Notes: generated from the sequence alone by a model not told the origin. Counted from the first letter of the stretch, positions 31,485 through 43,060 are shown. The stretch is 64,000 bases of DNA from Ixodes scapularis (GCF_016920785.2 NW_024609839.1:19407085-19471084), one strand, 5' to 3'. Translations and numbers: made by a program.

Positions 31485-32983
31485 CTGAAACCGCCCGAAA
31501 TACGGTGGCCCGAGAGTTTGCAGCTTGGTTTGTTTTTGATTTTGGTGACGATGGCGATGGCGATGCGGCGACGTTCGCTGGTTTGACGACAGGTGTTACG
31601 ACGAAACTCATTTGACGCAACGTAAATGTTCCTGTTTTAATCGACTTACATTACAAATTTTAAACATAAATAAAAACTGTTTCAACATTTATATATTTAT
31701 TTGTAATAAAGTATGCGTGTACTAAACTAAAGCTTGGCCTGGCTCAGCCTCGTTTTATTTTAACATGGCGGCGACAATCGTCTCTGTTCGTGCTCTGTGC
31801 CGTGCTGGACCTATTGGCTGTTCACTGATCGTCCTGTTATCCACCTCTTGCGATCCGCATCAGCCGCAGGCGTGCTGTCTAAGTATTGTGTGCCCGCCGG
31901 AAAGAATATCCAGTCTTCTCGGAGGCAAGGCTGCAACTAGGGCTTCTCGGATCGTGGCTCGGACTCCGCGAGCCTCACGTCGTCTGCTTGGCTCCTGCAC
32001 GTTTCCGGCGTCGGATCCCCCAGCCTTGGCCTCAGCCCTACATGACCTAGCTGGTGAAAGGCAATCTACGACAACCCGGCGTCTTTGGAATGCGATTACT
32101 ACGATTAGTGGCTCTTAAAAACTCGGTAGGCCTTCTTCAGTGGTGAGCTCTTCGATGTGAATGGTGTTACCTTCAGTGTCCCGACGCTCCGAACGGTCAT
32201 TCTACAGGTGACGCTGCGAGACGCGAGCCTTCTGTGTTGCTTCAACTCTCAGTGTAATTCTCAAAATGGGCACTTGGTCCCGAATAAGCTGGTGCACCTT
32301 TACTCACTCTCGAGACTCATCCCACGACGGTTCTAGCGGTACGTAAAACGTGGATGCACGATTCGGTTTATGGCGGTCACCTTGTCGATTGATACAGTGG
32401 AGAACACTGCTTACAGAAAGGATCGTTCTAAGAAGTGTAGAGCTGTGCTGGTCCTGGTACCTTTCCGATTACCCTTTTGGCGACGCCGTAACCTGGAGTA
32501 TGAACCTCCCACAAGCATGGCAAGGTGCTGTTATGCTGCGAGTTCTGCCCCGCCTTTCGTGAAAGCTGAGTCCTACGGTGCTCCACTGGTGCTCATTAAC
32601 GCGAATTAAATGTGTGCATACTAGAAGTCTTGAAGTTGAGTCGCTCAGAGTGCAGTACATACCATGGAACCATTTCCAGTGGCCCAAGTGCTGGACAGTT
32701 CCGTGAGACAGTGTGCCCAGTCCAATTGTTCTCAACATATTTATTACTCATAATAATGCCTCTCTGCAATCGACTCCACTGCTGTTACGGACAACTGGAT
32801 GTTGGTGCCGCTTATCAGGTGACCCCAGAAACCACGAGGGTTTGCAGAACACCATTGAGAAGGCCTGCAATAAACATTCAGCTACATTTCTTCTCACAGC
32901 ATGTCAACAATTTTGTCCAAAACGTGTGGAACGCTGAATTTTGTACTTCGCATGCCTAGTAGAACAGGCCATAACACACTTAG
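31485..32983. other. unassigned; 117-codon frame with good start context
   Basis: The plus-strand frame at 31765-32118 starts in a good context (AACATGGCGGCG) and is rich in Ser, Arg, Ala and Cys. I see no domain and no signal beyond a hydrophobic patch near residues 15-27, so I do not call it a gene. The rest holds short frames only. Confidence 0.3.
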
Positions 32984-33110
32984 GTGCCTTTCACAGCCTT
33001 GGTCCTGCAACACCTAGAGTACTGCAGCTTCATACAAAACTCCAATGAGGTTTATCTTGTAAGATCAGTTGAAAGTGTTCACCAAAGGGCAACTACGTAT
33101 GTTAAAATTT
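32984..33110 (+). pseudogene. LINE reverse transcriptase fragment
   Basis: The frame LVLQHLEYCSFIQNSNEVYL followed by VRSVESVHQRAT fits the LINE phrase LVRPxLEYAxxVWxPxxxxxIxxLExVQxRAxRFI that follows the catalytic core. Upstream and downstream parts are not recognisable. A heavily decayed, isolated piece. Confidence 0.6.
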
Positions 33111-33362
33111 CTTTATATTGTATATTGTGCTTGTGTCCTGTGTCGTATCTATATGTGGTATACACTGGATGCCATATTTGAGGTGACTGCTCGTAATGCA
33201 TGCACGGCAGGGGAGGGAGAAATTATCTTCTCAGCAGGGCTCTCCTTTGTGTGTTCCAGACTCGCCCAGACGGTCCTATTCTCTTTTTGAAGACTAACCT
33301 GTCACTCAAAATTCGTACAAGAGCAGCTTTCTGCTCTCAGTCTTCCGTGGTGGTGCGAAATG

Positions 33363-33556
33363 GATGATGCGACGTCAGTGCAAGGCCTGTAGGCATGTTG
33401 GAAGCTTGCCAATAGTGCATGCTCAGCATTAGCGAGCTCAGCTATGACCGCTAGTGAATGATGATGCGACGTCAGTGCAAGGCCTGTAGGCATGTTGGAA
33501 GCTTGCCAATAGTGCATGCTCAGCATTAGCGAGCTCAGCTATGACCGCTAGTGAAT
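33363..33556. repeat. 97 bp tandem duplication
   Basis: Two virtually identical 97 bp copies (33363-33459 and 33460-33556) start GATGATGCGACGTCAGTGCA and end CCGCTAGTGAAT. The near identity implies a recent event compared with the decayed surroundings. Confidence 0.93.
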
Positions 33557-33895
33557 AACACTTATTGCATATTTTCAGCATCCCTTCTGTCATTCTTATT
33601 AGCCTCCTGCCGTCCGTGAACATGCCGAAGTTCCTATGCACATTGATTTATGCATTGTGAGTTTTCTGGCTTCCAGTAATTGTGTAATATAATAATTAGC
33701 TAAATATTGAATTTCAAAATAAAGTGCATATTTTCATCCACCTTAGACTTCTTCTTTTTTTACTAACTCAATTTTGTATATAGGCGCTGATTTAGGATTT
33801 TTGATTAAGCTTATTTCTCATTTATATTTACATATATATTTTCCGGCCCTCCAGACAGCAACAGATTCCCAATCCTTAGCCAAAACGTTTGGTTG
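33557..33895 (+). mobile_element. 3' end of a hAT element, second copy of the 40870 family
   Basis: Aligns with 42500-42815: TTATTGCATATT, CTTTGATT-like and AAATAAAGT stretches recur in the same order, then TTCCCAATCC(T/G)...GCCAAAA(C/A)GTTTGG. The terminal GAGACCCCTG of the complete copy is lost here. Only the 3' UTR part remains. Confidence 0.65.
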
Positions 33896-34744
33896 TAGGC
33901 CGATGAAAATATCGATGGGTCGTAGCTTGGGTGGGTGACCTTGTTCTGCTCCTCCTTCCTGGTGAAGTGTTTGCTGCATATTTTGGTTTGCTGTAGGTGT
34001 CCTTGTTCCATTGTCGCTAGAAAAATTTTATTGTATTATTCGTCAGCAGCTTATAGCAAGACGTGAACTGCAAGGTGAGAAACGCTTCTTAGAATAGAAT
34101 AGAATAGTTTATTATAGGTTTCTTTCAAAATACATTTTCGAGAATCGTTGCATTTATGCTCAAGTCGCACCCAGCTCCAGGTCGCGCGGCGCTTTGCCGC
34201 GTACAGATTCGAAGAGAAGCTGGGAAAGCCATAAAACTTTGGGCCGTGCTAATTTTTGTATCTAGTGTTTCATCTAACCACGCAGCAACTGTTCTGGCTT
34301 TTTTAGTGCGGAATAGCCATCTCAGAAACTACACCGCTAATCCACTACTACAGCTGCCGCTGCAATGTACAACCAACACAGCGACTGCAGAAGCTTCCCG
34401 ATTGAACCGACCTGTTTGCCGCTAGGGGTTCCCTCCGTGGTGGGGGCTTGTACATATTATGTCTGCTCGGTTCCTTATGTATCCTCCATCCCTAATGTGA
34501 CAATATTCAAAAATATTTTTAAACCTAAAAGTACAGGGAGATTCGCCGGTAAAAGTGATTTAAGCGGCGACATTGCTGCAATTTCTCTCATTCGTAACTG
34601 ACTGCTTTTGTCAAAAACGCTCTGCTGGTTCCCCAGTCTAAACCTTGCCCACGACATGGCATATTGGTGTGATATTGATGTTTTAGATGAATGAAAAACG
34701 TGCCCCCAGTAAACTACCAAGATGCTGCTACTGTAGCCAATGTA
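33896..34744. other. unassigned; short GAATA repeat
   Basis: AGAATAGAATAGAATAG lies at about 34091-34107. Frames of 78-89 codons on the plus strand (34156-34601) have no recognisable domain. Confidence 0.4.
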
Positions 34745-34815
34745 CTATATGGGTCTTATGGTTCTCTATGGTTTTAATATGTAGAGTCCTATGGGTAGAT
34801 AGAGTTCATACCGGT
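34745..34815. repeat. short degenerate CATATG-like minisatellite
   Basis: The motif family TATGGGT, TATGGTT and CTATGG recurs over about 70 bp (CTATATGGGTCTTATGGTTC is typical). It lies directly upstream of the SINE, the same arrangement as the larger array beside the second SINE copy. Confidence 0.45.
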
Positions 34816-35030
34816 TATAATGCCACGAGTGTCACCGACCAAACGCGCTCATGGCCGAATGGTTATCGTCTTTGGCTCCTATGCAAAGGGCTCAAGGTTC
34901 AATGCCTGGGAGTGGACGCGCCTTTTCGTTATATCTGTAAATGTTGAGTTCTAGTAAATTCGAGAACCCTGTTGCTTATTCGAGGTTAGAATGCTCTACG
35001 CACCGAACCTTCTATGCCGATTTTCCCAGA
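34816..35030 (+). mobile_element. tRNA-derived SINE, copy 1
   Basis: An A-box TGGCCGAATGG (34852-34862) and a B-box GGTTCAATGCC (34896-34906) mark an internal RNA polymerase III promoter of tRNA origin. The following body (TGTAAATGTTGAGTTCTAGT, then AACCCTGTTGCTTATTCG and CCGAACCTTCTATGCCGATT) matches the second copy on the minus strand at 44418-45170. The right edge meets the RNase H codons of the Gypsy element at about 35030. No protein is encoded. Confidence 0.8.
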
Positions 35031-36990
35031 CCGCAAGACATTCTTCTTCAATTGAGTAATTTCTCTCCGCCTTGGACAGTGTCCGACTTGCATAGGCGAT
35101 GACTCGCTCAGTGCCTCCTTGCACTTAACCCAGTACCGCCCCGAGTCCTGCACTACTAGCTTCTGTGTGAATCTTGGTTTCTGCGTCCTATTCAAAGGAT
35201 CTAAGAACAGGAGAAGTCTAGAGTATTTGCTTCAGCCTGCAAATGCCTGCTGTTGCTCCTCGGCCCATTCAAACATCTCGGCATCTTTCGTAAGGTTTGT
35301 GAGCGGTGCAGAAATCCTTGCGAAATCCCAAACAAACGTCGAAAGTAGGCACAAAGTCCAAAGAATCTTTGCATGGCCTTTCTGTCTGTCTGCGCTGGAA
35401 ATCCCGCGGCTGCACGAGTTTTCTTGGGGCCTGGGCAGACGCCAATGTTACTAACCATGTGGCCTAGGAACATCAACTCGTCAGAGGCGAAAGAACAGTC
35501 TGACGGCTTGAGTGCGAGTCCGGCGGACTGCATGACTTGGAGAACAGCTCGGAGTCGTCGCAAGTGCACGTCGAAGTAACTTGAAAATGCTATGACGTCG
35601 TCGAGGTCGACAAGACAGGTCTGCCACTTCAGTCTCGCCAGTACGGTGTCCATGACACGCTGGAAAGTTGCTGGCGCCGTGCATAGTCCGAAGGGCATCA
35701 CCTTGAACTCCTACAGTTCATCCGGCGTGACGAAGGCTATCTTCTCTCGGTCCTGTTTGTCAACTTCGATCTGCTAGTAGCTGCTCTTCAAGTCCATCGA
35801 TGAAAAATACCGAGAGTGACACAGCCGGTCTAGCATTTGGTCGATGCAAGGAAGTAGATAGATATCTCTTCGTCACTGTGTTCAGCTGCCGATAGTCCCC
35901 GCAAAACCAAAGCGTTCCGTCTTAACCACTACTACTGATGAGGCCCACGGATTGCTTGAAGGCTGGATTATATCGTTGTTCTGCATTTTCATGTACTTTC
36001 TCCTGAATGACCCCCTTTTCTTTTATGGAGACTTGGTATTGTGACCGATGCACAGGGAGCACGTCATCCTCGGTAATGATGCAGTGCTTCTCAACGGTGG
36101 TGGCTTTGCTCACCTTCGATGACGTCGCAAAGCAATCCCGGTATTCGGCGAGGAGGTTAATCAAGCGCCGTCGTTTCGGGTCTGGAAGCTCGGGTCAATG
36201 TCGACCTGTGCGGGAGACATACTGTCTTGCTGAGGTGACGAGGACTCTTCAGTTCTTGCGGTGATTTCGGCTTAGTTCCGGAGTTCCTCGACATGGCCCA
36301 CAGTGATATCTTTCAAGGGGTGTTGCTTTTCTTGTCGGAAGTTCGTCATGAGGACCGCAGTGCGCCCATCCTGAAGTTCAGTTATTTCTCCTGTGATGCC
36401 TATTCGTTTTCCCAGGAGCAATTGAATGTTGCCTTCCAGAACAACTTCTCCGCAGGTAGCTGAATCTGCTACGACGGGTACAACAACATGATTGTGGCGG
36501 CAGGTTCACGTGGTCGGCAGATACTCGGACGGTGGCTGACGCTGTTTGGGGTTTTTCTGAAGGCGGAACAGGTGTCCGCAACGTCAATCTGTTCTCTCCA
36601 AGGTCGATGACGGCGCCGTATTCACACGAAGTCCATGCCGAGAATGACGTCTCTGGCACAGTCTTGTAGAACGACGAATTTTACAAGACACGTCTCGCCG
36701 TGAATTTTGACGCAAGCAGTGCATCTTTTGACAGGCGTGATGTGTCCTCGAGCGGTTCGTATCTGTAACCCATCCCACAGCATGAAGGCGGTGAGAGAGT
36801 CTCCCACTCAAAACTGTGTAGTCTGCTCCAGTGTCCACAAGTGCTGATGCGTCGTGGCCCTCAGTAACGTTTAAGTTGTTGCGCACTGTTGCAGGAGCGT
36901 CATTGCGATACGTGGCTTCGGAAGAGTGGATGTGCTCCTGCGTTCTTGGAGGCTCTTGACTTCAATCGTCTTCGGCAACACCACCTCCAG
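35031..36990 (-). pseudogene. Gypsy pol: protease, reverse transcriptase, RNase H start
   Basis: Pol enzymes mature the polyprotein and copy the element's RNA to DNA. Seen in order on the minus strand: an aspartic protease motif ALVDTGADYTVLS (near 36830), a linker, LLAEYRDCFA, PSSNPWASSVVVV, LPCIDQMLDRL, the frame-broken MDLKSSY...QIEVDKQDREKIAFVTPDEL, MPFGLCTAPATFQRVMD, and VDLDDVIAFS in place of the usual Y(V/L)DD box, then LGHMVS and, near 35105-35030, AYASRTLSKAERNYSIEEEC of RNase H. Stops interrupt at several places (for example after DEL near 35717) and at least three frame changes are needed. The sequence stops inside RNase H. Confidence 0.85.
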
Positions 36991-37282
36991 GCGTTGCCGC
37001 AGCTAGTTTTCCTGGCTCCGGAAGTAGATTTTGAGTGGGGGGGCTGAAGTCAAGCATTTTGTTTTTGCATATTTTATTATAGGAGACAAGGGCTGCAGCC
37101 AAATTTCTGTAATTTTATTTTTACTTACTGTTTAATAAAATATGAAATATTATTTGCATGAAGTTCCTTACTTAGCATGTGCAATCACTTTTCCTTCCTG
37201 CTCTATAAGAACAGTAGGGAGTTTTAATGGCTCGTACGCAACACAGTTGTGGGTCAGAAATGCACACGCGTAGAATGCAATA

Positions 37283-37439
37283 CAGTTGAACCTCGATTTA
37301 GCGAAGTCGCCGGGACCCCCTAATTATTTCGTTAAATCGGGAACTTCGTAAAGTCGAGAAAGACATTCTTCGGGATAGGCTGCGCGGGGAATCCGAATTT
37401 GCTCGTTAAATCGGGTTTCGTTAAATTGAGGTTCAACTG
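37283..37439. mobile_element. Tigger/pogo-like MITE, second family
   Basis: Ends read CAGTTGAACCTCGATTTAGC and CAGTTGAACCTCAATTTAAC from the right. TA flanks at 37281-37282 and 37440-37441. Size 157 bp. The CAGT(T/A)(G/A)AACCTCG end is shared with the nested MITE at 1041, so the two are related families. Confidence 0.88.
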
Positions 37440-37639
37440 TACTGCTTTTTTGCGCATGCACATTCTGACCCTCAAAGCTTTTACGTACGATCCACCAAAA
37501 TTCACTAATATGGCAAAAACACTTACGCACAGTGCTTCAGACAATTTTAAAATTCCTGCGGGGATACACAGCATTGCAAAACTGAGTTTGCAGAGAATCA
37601 CGTTTATTATTCTTGAAATGCTCATTCAAAAAGACATCC

Positions 37640-38900
37640 ACACTATGAAATGAACAAGTAAACCAAGATAATTACATATATACAATGACATCTTAATGCA
37701 TATTTTGAAAATGTGCACAAAAGCGTGCTGAAGGAAACAGATCCACATGTAGGCCCCAAAGCCACGTGCGTTGATCGTCTCGAAGAAGACTAAAGGTCGC
37801 CAATCGCTCGGCGGTCCTGGAGACAAATTTTTTGATGATGTCGTCCAGGTTGAGCTCGACACTCTTCCTTTTTGAATGCGCAAAATGAGGAGGCATGTTA
37901 GCCTCCCCTGAATCATGCGGCTGCATAGATGCATTTTAATGCGGCATAAGGCACTAAACGAGCGCTCCCCCGAAGCGACAGATGCAGGCTCAGAATGAAG
38001 AAGTTTCATATATTTTACGACTTGGTCCAGGAGGTCACGAATTTCGTCGGATTTTGCCTGTAGTGTCCTCAATATGAAGTCAATTGTGAGGGAATCAAGG
38101 TTGCTTAAAAGAGTCGGCAAAAGTAAAAACTGCGCAGAGTCGGGCCAGGTCAAAATCACATGCATGCAGCTCCTAGGGCCTTTTTCAGGTCATCTGTAGT
38201 GAACTGTCTTCCCCCATCAGCGTTAAAATGCTCTCTAGTTTTACTAGCCTGCTTCATACCAGGCTATATTCAAACCCCCGTTGAGTTTCACTCGGAATGC
38301 AGTCCATATATCCTCCAAGTACTCCTTCCGTAACGCTGCCTTGCAATCGAGTACAACTGGTAAAGAAGGTTTGTTGCTCATTTTGAGCCTTTTTGGCGGT
38401 TTTGTTGGCTTTGCGCTGCGCAGGTCCTTCAAACTAGCCGCATTGCAGTTGAGCTTGCGCAGTCCCACAACTCTTCAAACGCGACATCAGACCGCAGATG
38501 GGACATTGCCTCTGATACCTGCGGCGCAAAACGTTGAACGTTGCAGTACCCTCGCAGGCTCTTCGCATGGACCGAACATAGCTATGGAAATGTTTATTCC
38601 TAGCAGTGTTTCAAACATTTTCAGAAGCCTCCCATAACCATTCAAAATGGCCCTGCTGTTGTCTGCAATCGAATATTCTGTTTGTAGCAGCTCGTTCAGT
38701 GTCTCCTGAACTAGGTTTTCAGCGAACCTTTTCATTGACTTCATTCTGACAGTCCACCTTGTTGGGCAAAGCGGAAGAAGGTTATTTGGCGTTGATCCGG
38801 CCTCTTCTGCCGCCTCGCTGACTGGAGTAATTACAATAGATGAATAAACAGCTTTGCGTTTCTTTGAAGTCGGAGGGGGGGCCTCAGCCCCATCCTGAGA
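37640..38900 (-). pseudogene. hAT transposase, decayed
   Basis: hAT transposases cut and paste DNA with an RNase-H-like core and dimerise through hATC. On the minus strand I read LLPLCPTRWTVR then SMKRFAENLV, ILNGYGRLLKMFETLLGINI, a gap, KPSLPVVLDCKAALRKEYLE, and then the C-terminal LHSEPASVASGERSFSALCR with IKMHLCSRM, which is the hATC signature. The CPTRW phrase is typical of the ZMYM1-like (DUF4371) hAT group. Frames change at about 38480 and 38200 and the N-terminus is missing. Non-functional. Confidence 0.8.
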
Positions 38901-39059
38901 AATCTTGGGGGGAATCTGGACCCCCCCTGCCCCCCCCCCCCCGGTTCTGGAGTCCCTGGGATACAGGCTCTGTCGTCGGGGTCGTGGCACTGGACACGCT
39001 GAACGTCTTGGTGATGGTGAGCGGGATTCACAACAGAGAGGCGGTGGATTCACAACAGA

Positions 39060-40406
39060 GAGAGGTGAGAATGGCTAACATCGGAGGTACTCTTCGATGT
39101 TGTGAGGGTGTTCGCCGTACCTCGGGCGTGGTCGTCCAGGTCGAACCCACGCAGCCCAAGTCGGCAGTAGGAGCATCCACGGTAGATGTGGTTGGCTTCC
39201 TTGCAGATGTAGCAGAGCGGGCGTCGGTCGGCTGTTCGCCACAGGTCAGTCTTTCTTGACAAAGCTTGTTCTCGGCGGACGTGCGCCCAATCTTCCTGGT
39301 GTCGGATATACTGCGTGGTGAGGGAGCTTGTCGGGGGGCTGCCTCGTACGGACGCGGAGGTGGTGGTGTTCGGCGGACCACTGCGGCGTAACTAATTGAT
39401 CAGTGATCTCCTCCGGTGCTGATACGGTGACAGGAGCCTAAGGCTGGAAGGCTTGGTGAACCTCCTTTCGCACGACTTCGGTGAGTGAGAGAGAGGACGG
39501 GCGATCAGCAGCGGTCTTCCCGGACGATGTCGCAGACAATTTCCCGAAGTCTGTCGGCACCGGCACAGGTTAGGTCCAGTCGGAAAGATGTTACGATTGG
39601 AGAAGCAGTCACGCCAGCAAGTCGATGGTAATGGCTTGCACAAGACGACAGCGCGCGCTCGATGTTGCTGGCTGCAGTCACAAGACCGTCGACGGCTGTC
39701 GGGATTGCGAACGAGGACTTTGAAAATTTCACCCTTCACGCCATCCTTAAGGACGCAAAGTTTCTTTCCCTCAGCTGCCTCTGGATCGGCTCGGGTACTG
39801 AGGCCCATGACATCTTCAAGAAAGCTGGTCATGGTATCGTTGAGGCCCTGCACCCTTCTATTTGGAGAAAGTCCTCCGTTCACTGTCGATGGTGGTGGTT
39901 GATGAACGTTTGCTTCAATTCGGTGGGCAGGACTTCCATGTAGTGCAAGAGGCTTCGTGGTTATCAAACCAGTGCCTCGCAGTGCCTTCAAGCGAGAGGT
40001 AGAGGTTGTGGAGGCACTGCTCAGTCGTCCATTCGTTGTGGCGGGCTACGCTTTCATAGTGTTGCAGCCAATCCTTGATGTCCTCTTGGACCTCACCGAA
40101 GAAAGGCGTTGGAGTCCGGGGTGCGATAGGCACGTATACGACGGCGGGGCAACCGGGGTCTGCAACAACTGGTTGTCCATCGTCGGCCTCGTTGGTTGCG
40201 TGTTCTTGAGTGGCAAAAGTCAGAATTCCGGGGTTAGGCCTTGGGTGCAGCGGCTTCCTTGGGTCTTGGTAGTTTGTGCGGATGGTACTCTTGAGTGGGC
40301 TTTGGCTGTGAAGCCTCGGAGGGGTACGCTTCATGGGCTGCGTTAGCCCGCACCTCCACCAGAATTTCACGAATGACGATTGATGAGGCGATGAAAATTG
40401 AAGCAA
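39060..40406 (-). pseudogene. Gypsy gag with CCHC knuckle
   Basis: Gag packages the element RNA. The minus-strand frame opens near 40406 and includes RTPTPFFGEVQEDIKDWLQH then YESVARHNEW and LYLSLEGTARHWF, typical of Gypsy capsid. After a frame change near 39990 it reads LNDTMTSFLEDVMGLSTRAD. A CCHC zinc knuckle, CYICKEANHIYRGC, lies near 39215-39175 in another frame. The direct repeat GGATTCACAACAGAGAG at about 39024 and 39046 lies just past it. At least two frameshifts disable the protein. Confidence 0.8.
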
Positions 40407-40869
40407 ACTAAACGATTAATGGGGCAAACTTGTGCCCAAAACAAAATAGAAAAAGACTAGCGTCGCAGGCGGCGATGACGGAAGAACCGCAGGATCAAAC
40501 GCGGGTGGGGCTATTTTGCGGCAGCTGGCACAACAGCCCGGGGAAAAAATGCCAGCAATTTCGGACGGCGCGTGTATCACTGGAGATCGTGTTAACCCCC
40601 CGCCTGCGTTCGCGCCGCTTCGCAGCGACAGTCTGCGGCTGCTCATTAGTGGGCGTTCGCTAAAACGTCATTCGATCAAGTGAGTGCCTCCCGTCCTCCA
40701 CTTACCCCACTGTCCTCCACTTACCGTTTAGGTCAGCAAAGTTTCGTAGACAATATTCGTTTTTTTTTTTTTTTGTTTTGTTTTTTTTCATTGTTAATTG
40801 TAGAAAACAAATGCTGTAAATATCGCCAAATGTCTCAGCAAAAAAAAAAAGAAAGAAAATTAAGCGTTG
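40407..40869. other. unassigned; 5' flank of Gypsy gag
   Basis: This is where the Gypsy leader and 5' LTR should lie on the minus strand, but I find no clear primer-binding site or LTR end. Poly-T lies at about 40760-40776 and poly-A near 40840-40850. No gene. Confidence 0.35.
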
Positions 40870-42825
40870 CAGGGGACTCCAAACCCTGGCCCGCTGGCCA
40901 AATCCGGCCCGCGGAGGCTTTCTGACCGGCCCGCGGCTGGCCATGGTGCTTATATATTGAGCTCCGGCCCACGGCCCGCTACCAGTATAGGCCCGCTGCT
41001 ACCAGTGCGGGCAGAAGTGCGCGTAAAGACGCTACGGCGCGACGAGCACCGAACATACCGGAAAGAGAGAACACCTCATCGTATTTCTCGCTCGACGCCG
41101 AAGCGAAAAAGGCATTTTGAATGCTCGGTTCACACGAAAACTGACAGTGCGGTGGAACCTGCGTGTTCGCCGGACCAATCAACTGCATGTCTCTTTTCGC
41201 CAGATCTCGCTCTCCACTCGTGAATAATATGCAGAAAGGGTGTGATATCACGTGGCAAAAGACCGGGAGTTGACTGGTTTAGCGGGTATGCAGCTTTCAG
41301 TGCACTGTCAGCTTAGGGGAGGACGGAGGATAGAAGAATCTCGAACGCGGCTCCAGCCGCGCAAGCGGTGCGTTGGGGGGGGGTAAGGGGGGCTGTACGA
41401 TTCTTCAGCAGGCACTCTGTGGGAGATATGTGGACATGTCGTGTGTTTTAAAAGCTGTGGTTTCAGCCGTGAATTACATAAGGTCGCATGGGCTTAATCA
41501 TAGCCAGTTTCGTGAATTCCTAAAAGATGGTGAATCGGAGTTTGTAGACGTTTGGCGTGCGATGGCTGAGTTGCGGTAAACTGCTTTCGCGTTTTTTCAA
41601 CCTTAGAGAAGAAATAAGGAAATTTCTCGCAGACAAGAATTAAGCGGCCCGAACCGCTGCTTTCGAACAGTAAGTGGCTTTGGGAATTGTCGTTCTGTGT
41701 AGACCTGACGGAGCACGTGAATAAGCTGAATGTGAAATTGCAATGCGAGACACGTCTTATTCATGACGTATCCATGGATATTAAAGGATTCAGGGTGAAA
41801 TTACAGCTCTTCGAAAGACAAGTGTGAAACCAGACCTGGGATCACTTCCCTGTGCAAAGCTCCGTACAGAGACTGATGTGGAATTCCCCTCATTCTTCGC
41901 AATGGAAATCCTCAGATGCCTTCAGAGGCAATTTTTCGAACGGTTTTCTGACTTCGATAGGAGAGTTAGTTTGTAGTTTGACTTACAGTTTGTAGTTTAT
42001 TCAGAATGGTAGTTTGACTTACAGTCAAACTACATTCTGAAGGAAAACTACAAGGTAGGAAATTTTATACAGTTTTACAAATCCTTGGGCTCTGAGCAAT
42101 TTCCAAACCTGAAATAAACTGCTTTTTTGCACTACATACCTTTGTGAGCAGACATTTTCAAGGATGAAGTACGTAAAATCTAAATACAGAGCTAACTTGT
42201 CTGTTAAACACTTGAAGTCCCTCCTAATTATTGGCTCATCAAGCTTGAAGCCGCAGTTCAGTGAAATAATAAAGCCGAAGGATCAGCTACACCGCTCACA
42301 TTAGTCCTGCACCTCATGTCCGAGTAAATGTGTCGAAATTCTGATGCATTCCGGCTCAAATACTGCTTAGTATTTTGTGGCATATAGTCGTATGTTGTCA
42401 TCATCAGGGTCACCGTGCTTAGTCTCCTGCTTCATATCTGTAACTACGTTAAAATTCCTTTGCGTTCTCGTGTATATTGTGATATGAGTCATGTGTGATA
42501 ACTATTGCATATTGTCATCACAGTTTTACCGTTCTCGTTAGTTTTTTTATCTGTGCGAATATTCCAGAGTTCATATGCGCTTTGATTTGTGCCTGGTGGG
42601 TTATCTGGGTCACACTTATCGTATGTCACAATTACCTATATGCTGAATTTCGAAATAAAGTATATGTATTAATCCACCCTTGATTGCTTCTCGTTTTTAC
42701 TCTAACTTGAGTTCCTCTATTTAAGTGCTCATCAGGGCTTATTAATATTGTTTTAATGATTTATCCCTCGAGACTGCGAGAGGTTCCCAATCCGGCCCCT
42801 TGGCCAAAAAGTTTGGAGACCCCTG
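40870..42825 (+). mobile_element. hAT element with CAGGGG...CCAAAC ends
   Basis: Left end CAGGGGACTCCAAACCCTGG, right end on the opposite strand CAGGGGTCTCCAAACTTTTT. These are classical hAT termini of the CAGGGGT(C)TCCAAAC type. Both sides share only GCGTT with the flank, so no clean 8 bp target duplication can be claimed. A related 3' end is at 33557-33895 and a related 5' end at 50448. Confidence 0.88.
41430..42303 (+). pseudogene. hAT transposase of the GTF2IRD2/ZBED-like group, decayed
   Basis: The plus strand reads SAVNYIRSHGLNHSQFREFL then KDGESEFVDVWR, followed after stops by LREEIRKFLADK, LTEHVNKLNVKLQ and, at the C-terminus, YLCEQTFSRMKYVKSKYRAN with LSVKHLKSLL, a hATC-type dimerisation region. 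This order fits the Charlie-like hAT transposases that also gave rise to vertebrate GTF2IRD2 and ZBED genes. Stops occur near 41579, 41640 and 41826 and frames change repeatedly. The N-terminal zinc finger is not recognised. Dead copy. Confidence 0.75.
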
Positions 42826-42854
42826 CGTTATAGGGATTTGTCACAGAATTCGAC

Positions 42855-42894
<40 letters not shown>

Positions 42895-42905
42895 TATTTA
42901 TTTTT
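42855..42905. repeat. ATT trinucleotide microsatellite
   Basis: About 14 uninterrupted ATT units, then TATTTATTTATTTT. Confidence 0.95.
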
Positions 42906-43060
42906 TGGAGTTCTCGCGAGGAAGCGCATCCGATCGCCGGACGCTCCTTTGCCCCGCGCGTTGAGCGGCAGGGTGGTTCGGGCCTCGTTCGCCTCGCCCG
43001 CTTTCTGTTTTATGGCCCCCGGGCCCCTCCCTCGTCCCGAAGACATTTCTCGCGAGGTTG

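Larger units (their letters stand above)
37015..38955 (-). mobile_element. hAT element (ZMYM-like group) nested in Gypsy
   Basis: It interrupts the Gypsy element between gag and pol. The right end (start, minus strand) has long G runs, reading CCAGAACCGGGGGGGG. The left end shows a similar G7 block near 37036. The borders are approximate and I could not settle the 8 bp target duplication. A Tigger-like MITE lies inside at 37283-37439. Confidence 0.7.
35031..40406 (-). mobile_element. Gypsy-type LTR retrotransposon, decayed, split by a hAT element
   Basis: On the minus strand, gag (40406 to about 39060) precedes pol (about 36990 to 35031), the order protease, reverse transcriptase, RNase H expected for Gypsy. 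The 37.0-38.95 kb interior is a hAT element in the same orientation. Integrase and both LTRs are not found. The 3' part is lost where the SINE begins. Many frameshifts and stops show that it is dead. Confidence 0.85.

Noticed and set aside
31765..32118. 117-codon frame with a good start context as a gene
   Set aside because: No domain, no matching splice sites or poly-A signal, and unusual Ser/Arg/Cys composition.
40862..42833. An 8 bp target duplication for the hAT element at 40870
   Set aside because: The flanks AAGCGTTG and CGTTATAG only share GCGTT with an offset, so the claim is not supported.
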